Assembly: GCA_019163375.1 (NCBI GenBank)
Contig: JAFLKK010000007.1
Span: 1-64,000, forward strand
Source of the DNA: Paludibacter sp.
GTDB lineage: Bacteria; Bacteroidota; Bacteroidia; Bacteroidales; Paludibacteraceae
Length of the DNA stretch: 64,000 bases
Reading direction: 5' to 3'
Numbering within the stretch: the stretch's first letter is position 1; each line of letters begins with the position of its first letter. This document shows positions 18,928 through 29,111 of the stretch, piece after piece. Made by a program: the position numbers and the translations under genes. The notes under the pieces were generated by a model. It did not search any database. It was not told the DNA's origin and saw only the letters and a program-made list of their open reading frames with translations.

Positions 18928-19271
18928 TGCCATTCATTTACAAAAACACAAAATATCATCCCTTGGAATTAGCAAAATCTCCTTCCGAATGCAAAAGCAA
19001 AGAGGAAATCCGCGCACAAATTGACAGCATCGACAAAGAAATCATTTCACTTTTCGGATTACGATTTCAATACGTTAGCGAAATTGTAAAATACAAAACC
19101 GACATAGAAAGCGTAGTTGCGCAGGATCGCAAAGACCATGTGATTAAACAACGGGGCGAATGGGCCGAAAAACACGGGCTAGACAAAGACACCTTCGAAC
19201 AAATGTATCGCTTCTTAGTCGATCACAACATCGGAAAAGAGTTGGAAATTCTTGAAAAAATCAAACAATAA
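18927..19271 (+). CDS. Chorismate mutase (AroQ type II fold), stand-alone
   Basis: Up to 114 residues, all helical. The pattern IRAQIDSIDKEIISLFGLRFQYVSEIVKYK matches the first helix of AroQ chorismate mutases (Arg, the D-x-I-D pair, Lys near position 60), followed by RKDHVIKQRGEWAEKHGLD and a last helix; only short parts are quoted here as key residues. It would convert chorismate to prephenate, or act on isochorismate like PchB. The frame opens with GTG at 18927, but a -7 promoter element covers that codon, so TTG at 18963 (giving MELAKSPSECKSKEEIR) is the better start. It is followed after about 55 bases by an HMGL-type aldolase gene on the same strand, probably co-transcribed. Why these two are paired is not clear. 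Confidence 0.8.
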   Translation: MPFIYKNTKYHPLELAKSPSECKSKEEIRAQIDSIDKEIISLFGLRFQYVSEIVKYKTDIESVVAQDRKDHVIKQRGEWAEKHGLDKDTFEQMYRFLVDHNIGKELEILEKIKQ

Positions 19272-19326
19272 TAATATATAAAAAAAAGACAGTTGTCTGG
19301 TGACAGTTAACCGTCGACTAAAAAAC

Positions 19327-20277
19327 ATGTACAAACAAGACATCAAAGTAATGGACTGCACCGTACGCGACGGTGGATTAATGAATAAATGGCAATTTAG
19401 CGACGAATTCGTGAAAGGCGTGTACAATGCTTGCGTTGAGGCCGGCATCGACTACATGGAAATAGGTTACCTGAGCAGCGAAAAAGCTTTTAGTCGTGCC
19501 GAAATGGGACCGTGGAAATTCTGTCACCAAAAAGACCTGGAACGCATCGTTGGTAAAAACGAAACCAGCCTAAAACTTTCGGCTATGGCTGATATTGGGC
19601 GCATCGAACTGGACGATATACCCATGGCTGCGGATAGCGCTTTGGATATGATTCGTGTGGCTTGCTATGTTCATCAGGTAGATAAAGCCATTGCACTGGC
19701 ACATCACTGCATGGACAAAGGCTACGAAACCTGCATCAACCTAATGGCAGTTTCAACGGTTGGCGAACTGGAACTCGACGAAGCATTGAAAGACATCGCT
19801 CAATCGCGGGTAAAAGTATTTTATGCCGTCGACAGCTTTGGAAGCATGTACGTAGAATCGGTTCAGCATTTGGTACGCAAGTACACTGCCGCTCTTCCCG
19901 GTAAAGAAATCGGCATCCATGCTCACAACAATATGCAACTAGCTATGTCCAACACGATTACAGCTCTAATGGAAGGATGCACCATGCTGGATGCGACCTT
20001 AATGGGACTTGGACGCGGCGCCGGAAACTGCCCGATTGAAATTCTGATTGCCTTCCTCAAAAATCCAAAATATCGCCTATTGCCATTACTACAGGTTATA
20101 CAGGATTATATTCATCCAATGCAAAAAGAAATCGACTGGGGATACCACATTCCTTACCTCATTTCGGGCGCATTAAACGCACATCCCCGCAAAAGCATGG
20201 AATGGATGGATTCTGAAAAGAAAAACGATTTCGTGACATTTATGAAAGAAATGCACGACAACGAAGTATTGGAATAG
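19327..20277 (+). CDS. HMGL-like aldolase (4-hydroxy-2-oxovalerate aldolase-type TIM barrel)
   Basis: 316 residues from the ATG at 19327 (a GTG nine codons upstream lies in repeat-like sequence and is less likely). The N-terminus VMDCTVRDGGLMNKWQF is the metal-binding and catalytic D-x-T-x-RDGG motif of the DRE-TIM metallolyase family. The second motif GIHAHNNMQLAMSN supplies the metal-binding His pair, and GLGRGAGNCPIEILIAF is the typical third block. The family includes 4-hydroxy-2-oxovalerate aldolase, isopropylmalate synthase and HMG-CoA lyase; the short length without extra domains favours an aldolase. Nothing from meta-cleavage pathways is nearby, so the substrate is unknown. It follows the chorismate mutase gene closely. 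Confidence 0.85.
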   Translation: MYKQDIKVMDCTVRDGGLMNKWQFSDEFVKGVYNACVEAGIDYMEIGYLSSEKAFSRAEMGPWKFCHQKDLERIVGKNETSLKLSAMADIGRIELDDIPMAADSALDMIRVACYVHQVDKAIALAHHCMDKGYETCINLMAVSTVGELELDEALKDIAQSRVKVFYAVDSFGSMYVESVQHLVRKYTAALPGKEIGIHAHNNMQLAMSNTITALMEGCTMLDATLMGLGRGAGNCPIEILIAFLKNPKYRLLPLLQVIQDYIHPMQKEIDWGYHIPYLISGALNAHPRKSMEWMDSEKKNDFVTFMKEMHDNEVLE

Positions 20278-20330
20278 ATTCCAAATTTAATCTAAGAGAA
20301 GAAGAAATCACACATCAAAATCTCTGCCTC

Positions 20331-20374
20331 GAACAGCTTTTCGTCTAATTAGACGGAGGGCTGTTCTTTTTATT
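20331..20374 (+). terminator. Terminator of the aldolase gene
   Basis: Outer stem GAACAGC (20331-20337) / GCTGTTC (20360-20366) encloses a second palindrome CGTCTAATTAGACG (20342-20355); a T-rich tract follows. Confidence 0.75.
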
Positions 20375-20492
20375 TTACCCCTTCAACAAAATTAAATTTG
20401 TAGCTTTAATCCATTAAAACAATTTTAAAACACACACGCCAACAAACCATAATTTTCTCCTATTTTATAGCTCTTAAGTCAATTATTTATCG

Positions 20493-20500
20493 TATATTTG
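20493..20500 (+). promoter_or_regulatory. -7 promoter element of gyrB
   Basis: TATATTTG matches TAnnTTTG and lies 86 bases upstream of the gyrB ATG. No clear -33 TTTG is present at the expected spacing. Confidence 0.4.
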
Positions 20501-20556
20501 TCTGTTTTTTTGGATAGAATGCTTTATATCAAAACGAAACAATAAACTATCACTAA

Positions 20557-22548
<1,992 letters not shown>

Positions 22549-22570
22549 TAATTTGTTTGCAGTCGAAAAG

Positions 22571-22601
22571 TCCCCGAGACTGTTGACTGTTGACTGTTGA
22601 C
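22571..22601. repeat. GTTGACT-type dispersed repeat
   Basis: Tandem units of about 8 bp (GACTGTTGACTGTTGACT and so on) in the gap between gyrB and the LOG gene. Related sequence occurs at 19291-19318, 25443-25470, 46960-47033 and 61146-61205. Confidence 0.6.
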
Positions 22602-22609
22602 AATCAAAC

Positions 22610-23146
22610 ATGAACATTGCCGTCTTTTGCTCTTCGAGCAACCATATCGCTGACCATTACAGGCAATCGGCTTTCCAACTTGGGAAGCTGATTGCCGGAG
22701 ATGGAAATGTATTGGTTTACGGCGGAGCTACCGGCGGGCTAATGGACTCAGTGGCTGAAGGTGCAAAAAGTAAAAATGGGAACATCGTTGGCATTATTCC
22801 ACAAGCGGTAATTAAAATGAAACGCCAAAGTGCAATTCCTACCGAACTCATAGTGGTTGACACAATGAGTGAGCGCAAAGAACGAATGAAATCCATTTCG
22901 GATGTATTTGTAGTGCTTCCGGGCAGCTATGGTACGTTGGACGAGATGCTTGACATTATTGCTTCTGGAGTAGTTGGAGAACATAAAAAACCATTAATAC
23001 TGGTGAACGAAGGCGGGTTCTATGAACTTTTTCTAAGCCAGATAAACCAAATGCGAATGGAGCACTTTATTCCAACTGAAGAAAAATACAAACCTATCAT
23101 TGCAAACAGCATCTCACACTGCATGGAACTAATTAGATCTATCTAA
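22610..23146 (+). CDS. LOG family protein (TIGR00730, probable nucleotide 5'-monophosphate phosphoribohydrolase)
   Basis: 178 residues, one Rossmann-type domain. It shows the nucleotide-binding glycine loop VYGGATGGLMDSVAEGA, the block GNIVGIIPQAVI and the signature LPGSYGTLDEMLD (the family P-G-G-x-GT-x2-E with Ser in place of the second Gly). Family members cleave the N-glycosidic bond of nucleoside monophosphates, including cytokinin precursors, releasing the base and ribose 5-phosphate; many are annotated as lysine-decarboxylase-like by error. Cytoplasmic. It follows gyrB after 61 bases of repeat-bearing DNA, so co-transcription is possible but not certain. Confidence 0.9.
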   Translation: MNIAVFCSSSNHIADHYRQSAFQLGKLIAGDGNVLVYGGATGGLMDSVAEGAKSKNGNIVGIIPQAVIKMKRQSAIPTELIVVDTMSERKERMKSISDVFVVLPGSYGTLDEMLDIIASGVVGEHKKPLILVNEGGFYELFLSQINQMRMEHFIPTEEKYKPIIANSISHCMELIRSI

Positions 23147-23206
23147 AACTTTCCGTAGCTTACTATATTAATTATTATTTGAGAATTATCTTAATACCAT
23201 TTCATT

Positions 23207-24523
23207 ATGAATCTTTTTTGGAAAAAACTTTTTGGAAAGATAACTCCTACAGCAAAACTGGAAAGAAATGAATCTGAACTTATTACAGCTATGCATCGGT
23301 ATGCGGAGGTGGAGAAGTCGGTGGAATTGACGGAATACAAGAAACTATTCCACATCGTAAAATCTGCAAAATTTCAAGAAAACAAAAAGATTCTTCAAAA
23401 CAGAAAATACAAGGATACGGAAGAATATCAAATCCACAAAAAATACCTGAAATGGGAAAATTCAATCGCCGTACAGACTTACTACAAAACACTTGAGTCG
23501 GAAGAATTGAAACAATACCTTGCCTTCAAAGCAACACCTGAATTCGAAAATCTTGGCGACAAAAAGTTAGTGGCAGCATCCGACAAACTTACAAAGCTTA
23601 AACATTTTGAACATTCAAAAGCATATAAAACGTATGTGCGTTTTCATGAATCGTTCATTATCAACGAATACGAAAAATTAAAGACGAAAATAAACACGCC
23701 GGAATTCCAAAAAGCAAATGAATTTTGGGGCAATACAAAACGTTGGCACACAACACCGGAATACGTCCACGAACAACGCTTCTACGAACTGGCAAAAAAT
23801 CCGGACATTGTTTTCTTCGAAAACGAGAAACCCGAACGTTTCGAAAAATATCGAAAACTTACGCTGACATTCAACGATGAGTTTGAATGGAACACGCTGG
23901 ACAACTCACATTGGAACTTTGGATTTCATTATAAAAGTAACAAAATAGTTGGTAATCACTCATTTGCTAATGAGAAACAAGCCAATCACTCAGGACAAAA
24001 TGTATCAGTTGAAGAAGGAATACTGAAAGTAGCCACCAAACACGAAAAAGTAGTAGCGCCTGCATGGCATACCACTAAAGGCTTTATCGAAAAAGAATTT
24101 GACTTTACATCAGACATCGTCCAAACTGCCGAAAAATTCCGACAAGCGAGTGGGATCTTTCGAGCAAAATTGCGCTGCAAAGGAAATGTGCAGCACGCGT
24201 TTTGGTTAGGGGCTGACGAAAAATTACCAAACATAAAAATTTTCCATTATAATGGCAAGTACATTACACTGGGAAATGCCAATAAAGACTTGTACGATGG
24301 TGTGAAAATTACAGGCATCAATCCTTCTGAATTCTTTATTTACACCTTGGTTTGGAATAAAAAAGAATTAATCTGGATGATAAATGACCTGGAAGTGTAT
24401 CGTACTGCCAGCAACATCCCAAAAGAAGCTATGTACATGGCATTCAACTCATTTATTTCGGAACAACAGCACGGAAGTGCAGGTAGTCTGGAAGTGGACT
24501 GGGTGAGAGTTTACACGAATTAA
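23207..24523 (+). CDS. GH16-fold protein with helical N-terminal region, catalytic residues missing
   Basis: 438 residues, no signal peptide. Residues 1-205 are Lys/Glu/Tyr-rich helices with a loosely repeated pattern of EFENL, SKAYKTY and TPEFQKA-like blocks, perhaps repeats of about 30-40 residues. Residues about 215-438 look like a GH16/laminarinase jelly roll: FNDEFEWNTLDNSHWNFG at the start, then ASGIFRAKLRCKGNVQHAFW, and LEVDWVRVYTN at the end. The catalytic site of GH16 is E-x-D-x-x-E; the aligned segment here is N342-I-K344-I-F-H347, so both acids and the Asp are lost. It is probably a carbohydrate-binding or structural protein, not a hydrolase. A terminator follows immediately. Confidence 0.75.
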   Translation: MNLFWKKLFGKITPTAKLERNESELITAMHRYAEVEKSVELTEYKKLFHIVKSAKFQENKKILQNRKYKDTEEYQIHKKYLKWENSIAVQTYYKTLESEELKQYLAFKATPEFENLGDKKLVAASDKLTKLKHFEHSKAYKTYVRFHESFIINEYEKLKTKINTPEFQKANEFWGNTKRWHTTPEYVHEQRFYELAKNPDIVFFENEKPERFEKYRKLTLTFNDEFEWNTLDNSHWNFGFHYKSNKIVGNHSFANEKQANHSGQNVSVEEGILKVATKHEKVVAPAWHTTKGFIEKEFDFTSDIVQTAEKFRQASGIFRAKLRCKGNVQHAFWLGADEKLPNIKIFHYNGKYITLGNANKDLYDGVKITGINPSEFFIYTLVWNKKELIWMINDLEVYRTASNIPKEAMYMAFNSFISEQQHGSAGSLEVDWVRVYTN

Positions 24524-24536
24524 TTTGCTAATCAGC

Positions 24537-24582
24537 AAAAAAAACGAAATGCCTCCAACCTTTGAGAGGCATTCGTTTTTTT
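24537..24582 (+). terminator. Terminator of the GH16-like gene
   Basis: Stem ACGAAATGCCTC (24544-24555) / GAGGCATTCGT (24566-24576) with one bulge, A-run on the left and a run of T (24576-24582) on the right. Confidence 0.8.
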
Positions 24583-24603
24583 GCACTTGAATCTAGAAAA
24601 AAA

Positions 24604-25974
24604 ATGCTCGAAACACATAAAGTAAACGTTCTGAATCGTTTTGATATAGGTGGTTGTAGTCGTTTTGTACTAATCGCCGGTCCTTGCGCCATCGAATCTG
24701 AAGAAATGACCATGGAAGTTGCTGCCAAATTGAAAGAAATTTGTCAGGAATTAAACATTCATCTCATTTTTAAATCATCTTTCGACAAAGCCAACCGTTC
24801 TTCGGTAAAATCACCCCGTGGATTGGGAATGAAACGCGGTCTTGAAATTCTTCAACGCGTGAAAACAGAACTGGGCCTGCCTATCGTTACCGATGTGCAT
24901 GAAACATGGCAATGCGCCCCCGTGGCTGAGGTTGCCGACATGCTTCAGATTCCGGCTTTTCTGTCCCGACAAACTGATTTATTGGTTGCAGCTGCTCAAA
25001 CCGGAAAAATTGTCAACGTAAAAAAAGGACAGTTTATGGCTCCATGGGATATGAAAAATGTGATTGATAAGCTGCGTGATTCAGGCAATGAGAATATTTT
25101 GCTTTGCGAACGCGGCTCAAGTTTTGGCTACAACAATCTAGTGGTGGATATGACAGGCTTGGTAGAAATGCGGAGCTATGGTTTCCCTGTCGTTTTCGAT
25201 GCTACGCATGCAGTACAGAAACCGGGCGGTCAGGGAACCTCAACCGGTGGAAACCGCGAAATGGTACCATATCTTATGCGTGCTGCACTTGCTGTTGGCG
25301 TAGATGCCGTGTTTGCAGAAGTTCACCCCGATCCGGATCATGCATTCTCCGATGGACCGAATCAAATCTATCTTTCAAAAATAAAAGAGATTCTGGAACA
25401 AGCGATTGCCATTGACAATATTACCAAAGGAATTTCAGCAAAGTCAACAGTAAACAGTCAGCAGTCGACAGAAAAAGCTAAAGTGATAACCACGGAACAG
25501 AGAATGAAAAATATAAAACTTTTTCTCACAGACGTGGATGGCGTTTTGACAGATGCAGGAATGTACTATTCTGAAGCTGGTGATGAATTAAAAAAATTCA
25601 ATACGCACGACGGAATGGGTTTACAACTTATCCGCGAGAAAGGCATCAAGACCGGAATCGTCACTTCCGAAAACACTAAAATGGTGGAACGTCGCTTCAA
25701 TAAATTGAAATTAGATTACCTTTATCAAGGAAAACGTGAGGGCGGCAAACTGGCTTCGGTAAAAGAAATATGCGAAAAAGAAGGCATCTCACTATCAGAA
25801 GTTGCCTACATTGGAGATGACGTAAATTGCTTTGAACTGCTTTCGAACGTTGGTTTAGCTGCATGCCCTGCCAATGCTCTGACAGCCATCAAAAACATCC
25901 CCGGGATTATTCAAATGAATAAAAAAGGAGGAGAAGGCTGCGTAAGAGAATTTATTGAAATGATCATCAAATAA
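24604..25974 (+). CDS. kdsA-kdsC: Fused KDO-8-phosphate synthase / KDO-8-phosphate phosphatase
   Basis: 456 residues from the ATG at 24604; an upstream TTG at 24562 lies inside the preceding terminator and is rejected. Residues about 15-275 are Kds[54 protein letters not shown] and [17 protein letters not shown]. It condenses phosphoenolpyruvate with arabinose 5-phosphate. Residues 301-456 are KdsC, a C0-type HAD phosphatase: [22 protein letters not shown], and [10 protein letters not shown]. It removes the phosphate from KDO-8-P. The linker (about 277-300, with [13 protein letters not shown]) is encoded by a GTCAACAGT-type dispersed repeat at 25443-25470, and an in-frame ATG (25504) starts the KdsC part. 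The two are usually separate genes. kdsD follows 19 bases later. Confidence 0.93.
   Translation: MLETHKVNVLNRFDIGGCSRFVLIAGPCAIESEEMTMEVAAKLKEICQELNIHLIFKSSFDKANRSSVKSPRGLGMKRGLEILQRVKTELGLPIVTDVHETWQCAPVAEVADMLQIPAFLSRQTDLLVAAAQTGKIVNVKKGQFMAPWDMKNVIDKLRDSGNENILLCERGSSFGYNNLVVDMTGLVEMRSYGFPVVFDATHAVQKPGGQGTSTGGNREMVPYLMRAALAVGVDAVFAEVHPDPDHAFSDGPNQIYLSKIKEILEQAIAIDNITKGISAKSTVNSQQSTEKAKVITTEQRMKNIKLFLTDVDGVLTDAGMYYSEAGDELKKFNTHDGMGLQLIREKGIKTGIVTSENTKMVERRFNKLKLDYLYQGKREGGKLASVKEICEKEGISLSEVAYIGDDVNCFELLSNVGLAACPANALTAIKNIPGIIQMNKKGGEGCVREFIEMIIK
25443..25470 (+). repeat. GTCAACAGT-type repeat inside the kdsA-kdsC linker
   Basis: Three degenerate units (GTCAACAGT, AAACAGTCA, GCAGTCGACA) in frame between the two enzyme domains, the same family as the intergenic repeats at 22571 and 61146. 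Confidence 0.6.
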
Positions 25975-25993
25975 CCGAAGGGAGAGAAAAAAC

Positions 25994-26944
25994 ATGGATT
26001 ATATACAACGCAGTAAAGAAATTTTCAGTCAGGAAATTTGTGAACTCCAGAAACTGTCGGCTAAAATTGGCAACGAAATAAATGAAGCAGTAGAGCTAAT
26101 TTATAATTGTAAAGGTAAATTGGTGATTATGGGCGTAGGAAAAACGGGCATCATTGGGCATAAAATTTCTTCGTCACTGGCATCTACCGGCACACAATCA
26201 ATTTTTGTAAATGCCTCGGAAGCTATGCATGGCGACTTGGGAATGGTCAGCAAAAACGATATCGTCCTTCTGATCTCTAACAGCGGCAGTTCATCCGAAA
26301 TCCTGAATATTATTCCTCCATTAAAAAAGATAGGCTGCACTATGATTGCCATGACAGGTAATCTTAAATCTGTATTAGCAAAGGAAGTTTCGTTAGTACT
26401 CAATGTAGGCGTAGAAAAAGAAGCCTGCCCACTTGGACTAGCGCCAACAACTTCTACTACAGCCACATTAGTTATGGGTGATGCGCTGACTATCTGCTTG
26501 ATGGAACGCAGAGATTTTAAAGCCGAAAACTATGCAGTTTATCATCCGGGAGGAGCACTCGGTCGTCGTTTAATTTCGCGCGTAAAAGACGAGATGAACA
26601 CAGAAATCCCGAGAGTGTCGGAAACAACCGTTTTTAAAGACATTATGTATGAAGTTAGTAACAAACGATTGGGAATGACGATTGTATACAACACAAGCAA
26701 TCAAGCCGTTGGCATAATTACCGACGGTGATATTCGCCGCGCCATTCAAAAGTTCGACGACATCAAACAACTCACTGCGGCAGACTTTATGACACGCGGG
26801 TTTAAACGGATTGGAGCAAACGAACTATTGACCGATGCACTTGAGATGATGGACATCAACAAAATAACGTCGCTGACCGTTATGGATGAGACGGATCAGG
26901 TGGTTGGTATTCTTTCCATTCATAACATTATCGACTTTCGATAA
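25994..26944 (+). CDS. kdsD: Arabinose-5-phosphate isomerase (KpsF/GutQ family)
   Basis: 316 residues. A SIS sugar-isomerase domain (about 30-170) has VIMGVGKTGIIGHKISSSLA, the ligand loop LISNSGSSSEILN and GDALTICLMERRDF; the segment YHPGGALGRRL is the family hallmark with the catalytic His. Two CBS domains follow (about 200-316). It interconverts ribulose 5-phosphate and arabinose 5-phosphate, supplying the KdsA substrate for KDO in the lipopolysaccharide core. The gene is 19 bases after the kdsA-kdsC fusion, with a purine-rich GGGAGAGA just before the ATG, so the two form one operon. Confidence 0.95.
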   Translation: MDYIQRSKEIFSQEICELQKLSAKIGNEINEAVELIYNCKGKLVIMGVGKTGIIGHKISSSLASTGTQSIFVNASEAMHGDLGMVSKNDIVLLISNSGSSSEILNIIPPLKKIGCTMIAMTGNLKSVLAKEVSLVLNVGVEKEACPLGLAPTTSTTATLVMGDALTICLMERRDFKAENYAVYHPGGALGRRLISRVKDEMNTEIPRVSETTVFKDIMYEVSNKRLGMTIVYNTSNQAVGIITDGDIRRAIQKFDDIKQLTAADFMTRGFKRIGANELLTDALEMMDINKITSLTVMDETDQVVGILSIHNIIDFR

Positions 26945-26956
26945 AATAATAAAAAC

Positions 26957-27802
26957 TTGAAATTCAAAAAGATATATATAGAAATAACGAATAGCTGCAA
27001 TTTCGACTGCAGCTTTTGTTTTAAAACGACGCGAGCAACTAAATTCATGTCGCCCGACGAATTTCGAATCGTTGTAGAAAAAATCCGTCCATATACAAAC
27101 TATATTTATCTGCATGTATTGGGTGAGCCACTCTTGCATCCGCAGCTGGATGAAATTCTCACCATTGCAGAAATGGCCAACCTAAACATCAATATCACTA
27201 CCAACGGTGGATTATTGGAGAGAAAGAAAGAAATGCTTCTAACTCATTCTATCCGCCAAGTGAATATCTCTCTGCACGATGCGGAAGAGAATATTCCTTC
27301 TGAAAAATGGACAGACTACTTACAGTCGGTATTCGATTTTTCAATCACAGCTTCAGGCAAGACCTACATTTCACTAAGACTCTGGAATTCATCCAACACT
27401 GCCAGCGCAGCTTTTAATACGCTTTGTTTAGATGAAATAAGTAAGAAGTTTGACTTATCTACACAAGAAATAACAGAAAACACAAAGGGCAATGGCTTAA
27501 AACTAGCCGAACATATCTTTCTGCAAAAAGCTCCACGTTTTGAGTGGCCTGACGAAAATGGAATAAAATCGCAAACGCAGAAAAACTGTTACGCATTGCG
27601 CGACCATATTGCCATTTTAGCCGATGGTCAAATTGTTCCGTGCTGCCTTGACGCTGATGCCAACATGGAATTGGGCAATATTTTCACTGACGAACTATCA
27701 GAAATACTACAATCGGAACGAGTTCAAAACATAAAAAAAGGGTTCGAACAACGTAAAATTGTCGAACCCATCTGTGCTACCTGCGGATTTATGTTGGAAT
27801 AG
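26957..27802 (+). CDS. Radical SAM protein with SPASM-like C-terminus
   Basis: 281 residues starting with TTG at 26957, 12 bases after kdsD; no closer ATG fits. The radical SAM cluster motif is CNFDCSFC (C-x3-C-x2-C) near residue 13, followed by HVLGEPLLHPQLDE and TTNGG, typical of the AdoMet barrel. The C-terminal part has C-x(20)-CC and a last C-x2-C (CYALRDH, PCCLD, ICATC), consistent with an auxiliary iron-sulfur cluster as in SPASM proteins. Such enzymes modify peptides or small molecules; no peptide substrate gene is evident nearby. The place at the end of the KDO operon suggests co-expression, but a role in KDO synthesis is only a guess. Confidence 0.85.
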   Translation: MKFKKIYIEITNSCNFDCSFCFKTTRATKFMSPDEFRIVVEKIRPYTNYIYLHVLGEPLLHPQLDEILTIAEMANLNINITTNGGLLERKKEMLLTHSIRQVNISLHDAEENIPSEKWTDYLQSVFDFSITASGKTYISLRLWNSSNTASAAFNTLCLDEISKKFDLSTQEITENTKGNGLKLAEHIFLQKAPRFEWPDENGIKSQTQKNCYALRDHIAILADGQIVPCCLDADANMELGNIFTDELSEILQSERVQNIKKGFEQRKIVEPICATCGFMLE

Positions 27803-27803
27803 T

Positions 27804-28051
27804 TTATGACTCATTTTTCCTGCCAAAAACTGATTTTATCAAGTTCCATTTATTGAAAGCCAACCAACAGACAGACATCCATAATCCAAAGAAAAGATAA
27901 TAACGAATGGTATGATTTTCTTTGGAAATGATTAAATGAAATAGAATCCACATCAAAAACCAGTATATAAAATAAAATACAATCCAAAATAAATAAACAA
28001 TCTGATTTTCTCGGGCTTATCTAACATCCAACCTTTAAAGCGTGTTATCAT
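27804..28051 (-). pseudogene. Small membrane protein gene with a one-base frameshift
   Basis: The ATG at 28051 overlaps the argE stop codon (ATGA). It reads 32 codons (MITRFKGWMLDKPEKIRLF, then a hydrophobic helix) and hits TGA just after a run of five T (forward-strand A-run 27955-27959). One extra T there would join it to a second frame beginning LMWILFHLIISKENHTIRYY, giving an 82-residue protein with two or three membrane helices ending GRKNES. The total length of 248 bases is exactly one short of a whole number of codons. So this is a real small gene broken by a homopolymer deletion, or a sequencing error, or slippage-controlled. No family is recognised. Confidence 0.65.
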
Positions 28052-29109
28052 AGCATTAATCCATCAAGTAATTGTATATAAATATCTATTGACTCTTCTA
28101 TTTCCGACAACAGTACAAATTCATCAGCCGTATGTGAACGCGCAGAATCACCCGGTCCCATTTTTAAACTGGGAAAAGGCATTAGCGACTGATCGGAAAG
28201 GGTTGGCGAACCAAAAAGCATACGGTTCAACTCCCGTCCACGTTTTACTATCGGGTGTTGTAGTGGAGTAGCAGTAGAACTCAACCGGGTGGAGCGGGCA
28301 TTCACTTCACAACCTACATGCTTGCGTATTTCGTCCAAAATATTTTGATTGGAATACATTTCATTACTTCTCACATCTACAACAAAAGTGCATTTGTCGG
28401 GAATAACATTGTGCTGTGTACCGGCGTTTACCTGAGTCACCGACATTTTCACAGGCCCCAACAAATCCGTCTTCTTTGGAAACTCAAAACTTTTGAACCA
28501 TTCGATATCTGCCAGCGCTCTATAAATTGCATTAACACCTTCGTTACGAGCAGCATGTCCGGCTTGTCCATGAACGGTACAATCGAGTACCATCAGCCCC
28601 TTTTCAGCTACTGCCAGATTCATTTGCGTGGGCTCACCGACTATCGCAAAATCAATTTTGGGCAATTCGGTCAACAAGCTCTCTAGACCATTTTTACCGG
28701 ATATCTCTTCCTCGGCCGATGCCGCAAAAATCAGATTATAAGCTTGTTGCTGCTGAGTTAGATAGAAAAAAGCCTGAAGCAAACACACCACACTTGCTCC
28801 CGCATCGTTGCTCCCCAAACCATATAATCTTCCATTCTCAATACTTGGAATAAGCGGATTACGATTCCAACCCGTAACTGGCCGAACAGTATCGATGTGA
28901 GAGTTGAGCAGAATTGTAGGTCGCGACGTATCAAATCCCGGGCTCAGGATCCATACATTATTGTCCTTGCGCGAAGCTACATAACCCTTTATCTCAATGT
29001 AACGTTCCAGAAAATCGGCAACTGTATTTTCTTCTTTGCTAAACGAAGAGATAGCGATAAGTTGCTCCAACAGAGAAACAGCATCGTTGGTTTGTTCTTG
29101 AAACTTCAT
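28048..29109 (-). CDS. argE: M20 family deacylase, probable N-succinyl(acetyl)-ornithine deacylase
   Basis: 353 residues. M20 peptidase-fold metallohydrolase: LLNSHIDTVRP and LYGLGSNDAGASVVCLL carry metal ligands and the catalytic Asp, AASAEEEISGKNG has the general-base Glu and its metal-binding neighbour, IVGEPTQMNLAVAEKG follows, and a dimerisation lid domain lies at about 165-275. It cleaves the acyl group from acyl-ornithine or acyl-citrulline in arginine synthesis. The pathway here uses succinyl intermediates, judged from the carbamoyltransferase at 31501, so a succinyl substrate is likely. It starts 2 bases after the stop codon of the alpha/beta hydrolase gene and overlaps the next small gene by 4 bases, so it sits in a tight operon. 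Confidence 0.88.
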   Translation of the reverse strand: MKFQEQTNDAVSLLEQLIAISSFSKEENTVADFLERYIEIKGYVASRKDNNVWILSPGFDTSRPTILLNSHIDTVRPVTGWNRNPLIPSIENGRLYGLGSNDAGASVVCLLQAFFYLTQQQQAYNLIFAASAEEEISGKNGLESLLTELPKIDFAIVGEPTQMNLAVAEKGLMVLDCTVHGQAGHAARNEGVNAIYRALADIEWFKSFEFPKKTDLLGPVKMSVTQVNAGTQHNVIPDKCTFVVDVRSNEMYSNQNILDEIRKHVGCEVNARSTRLSSTATPLQHPIVKRGRELNRMLFGSPTLSDQSLMPFPSLKMGPGDSARSHTADEFVLLSEIEESIDIYIQLLDGLML

Positions 29110-29111
29110 AA

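Noticed and set aside
24562-24603. Upstream TTG start for the KdsA-KdsC gene
   Set aside because: It lies inside the terminator hairpin of the preceding gene; the ATG at 24604 fits KdsA proteins.
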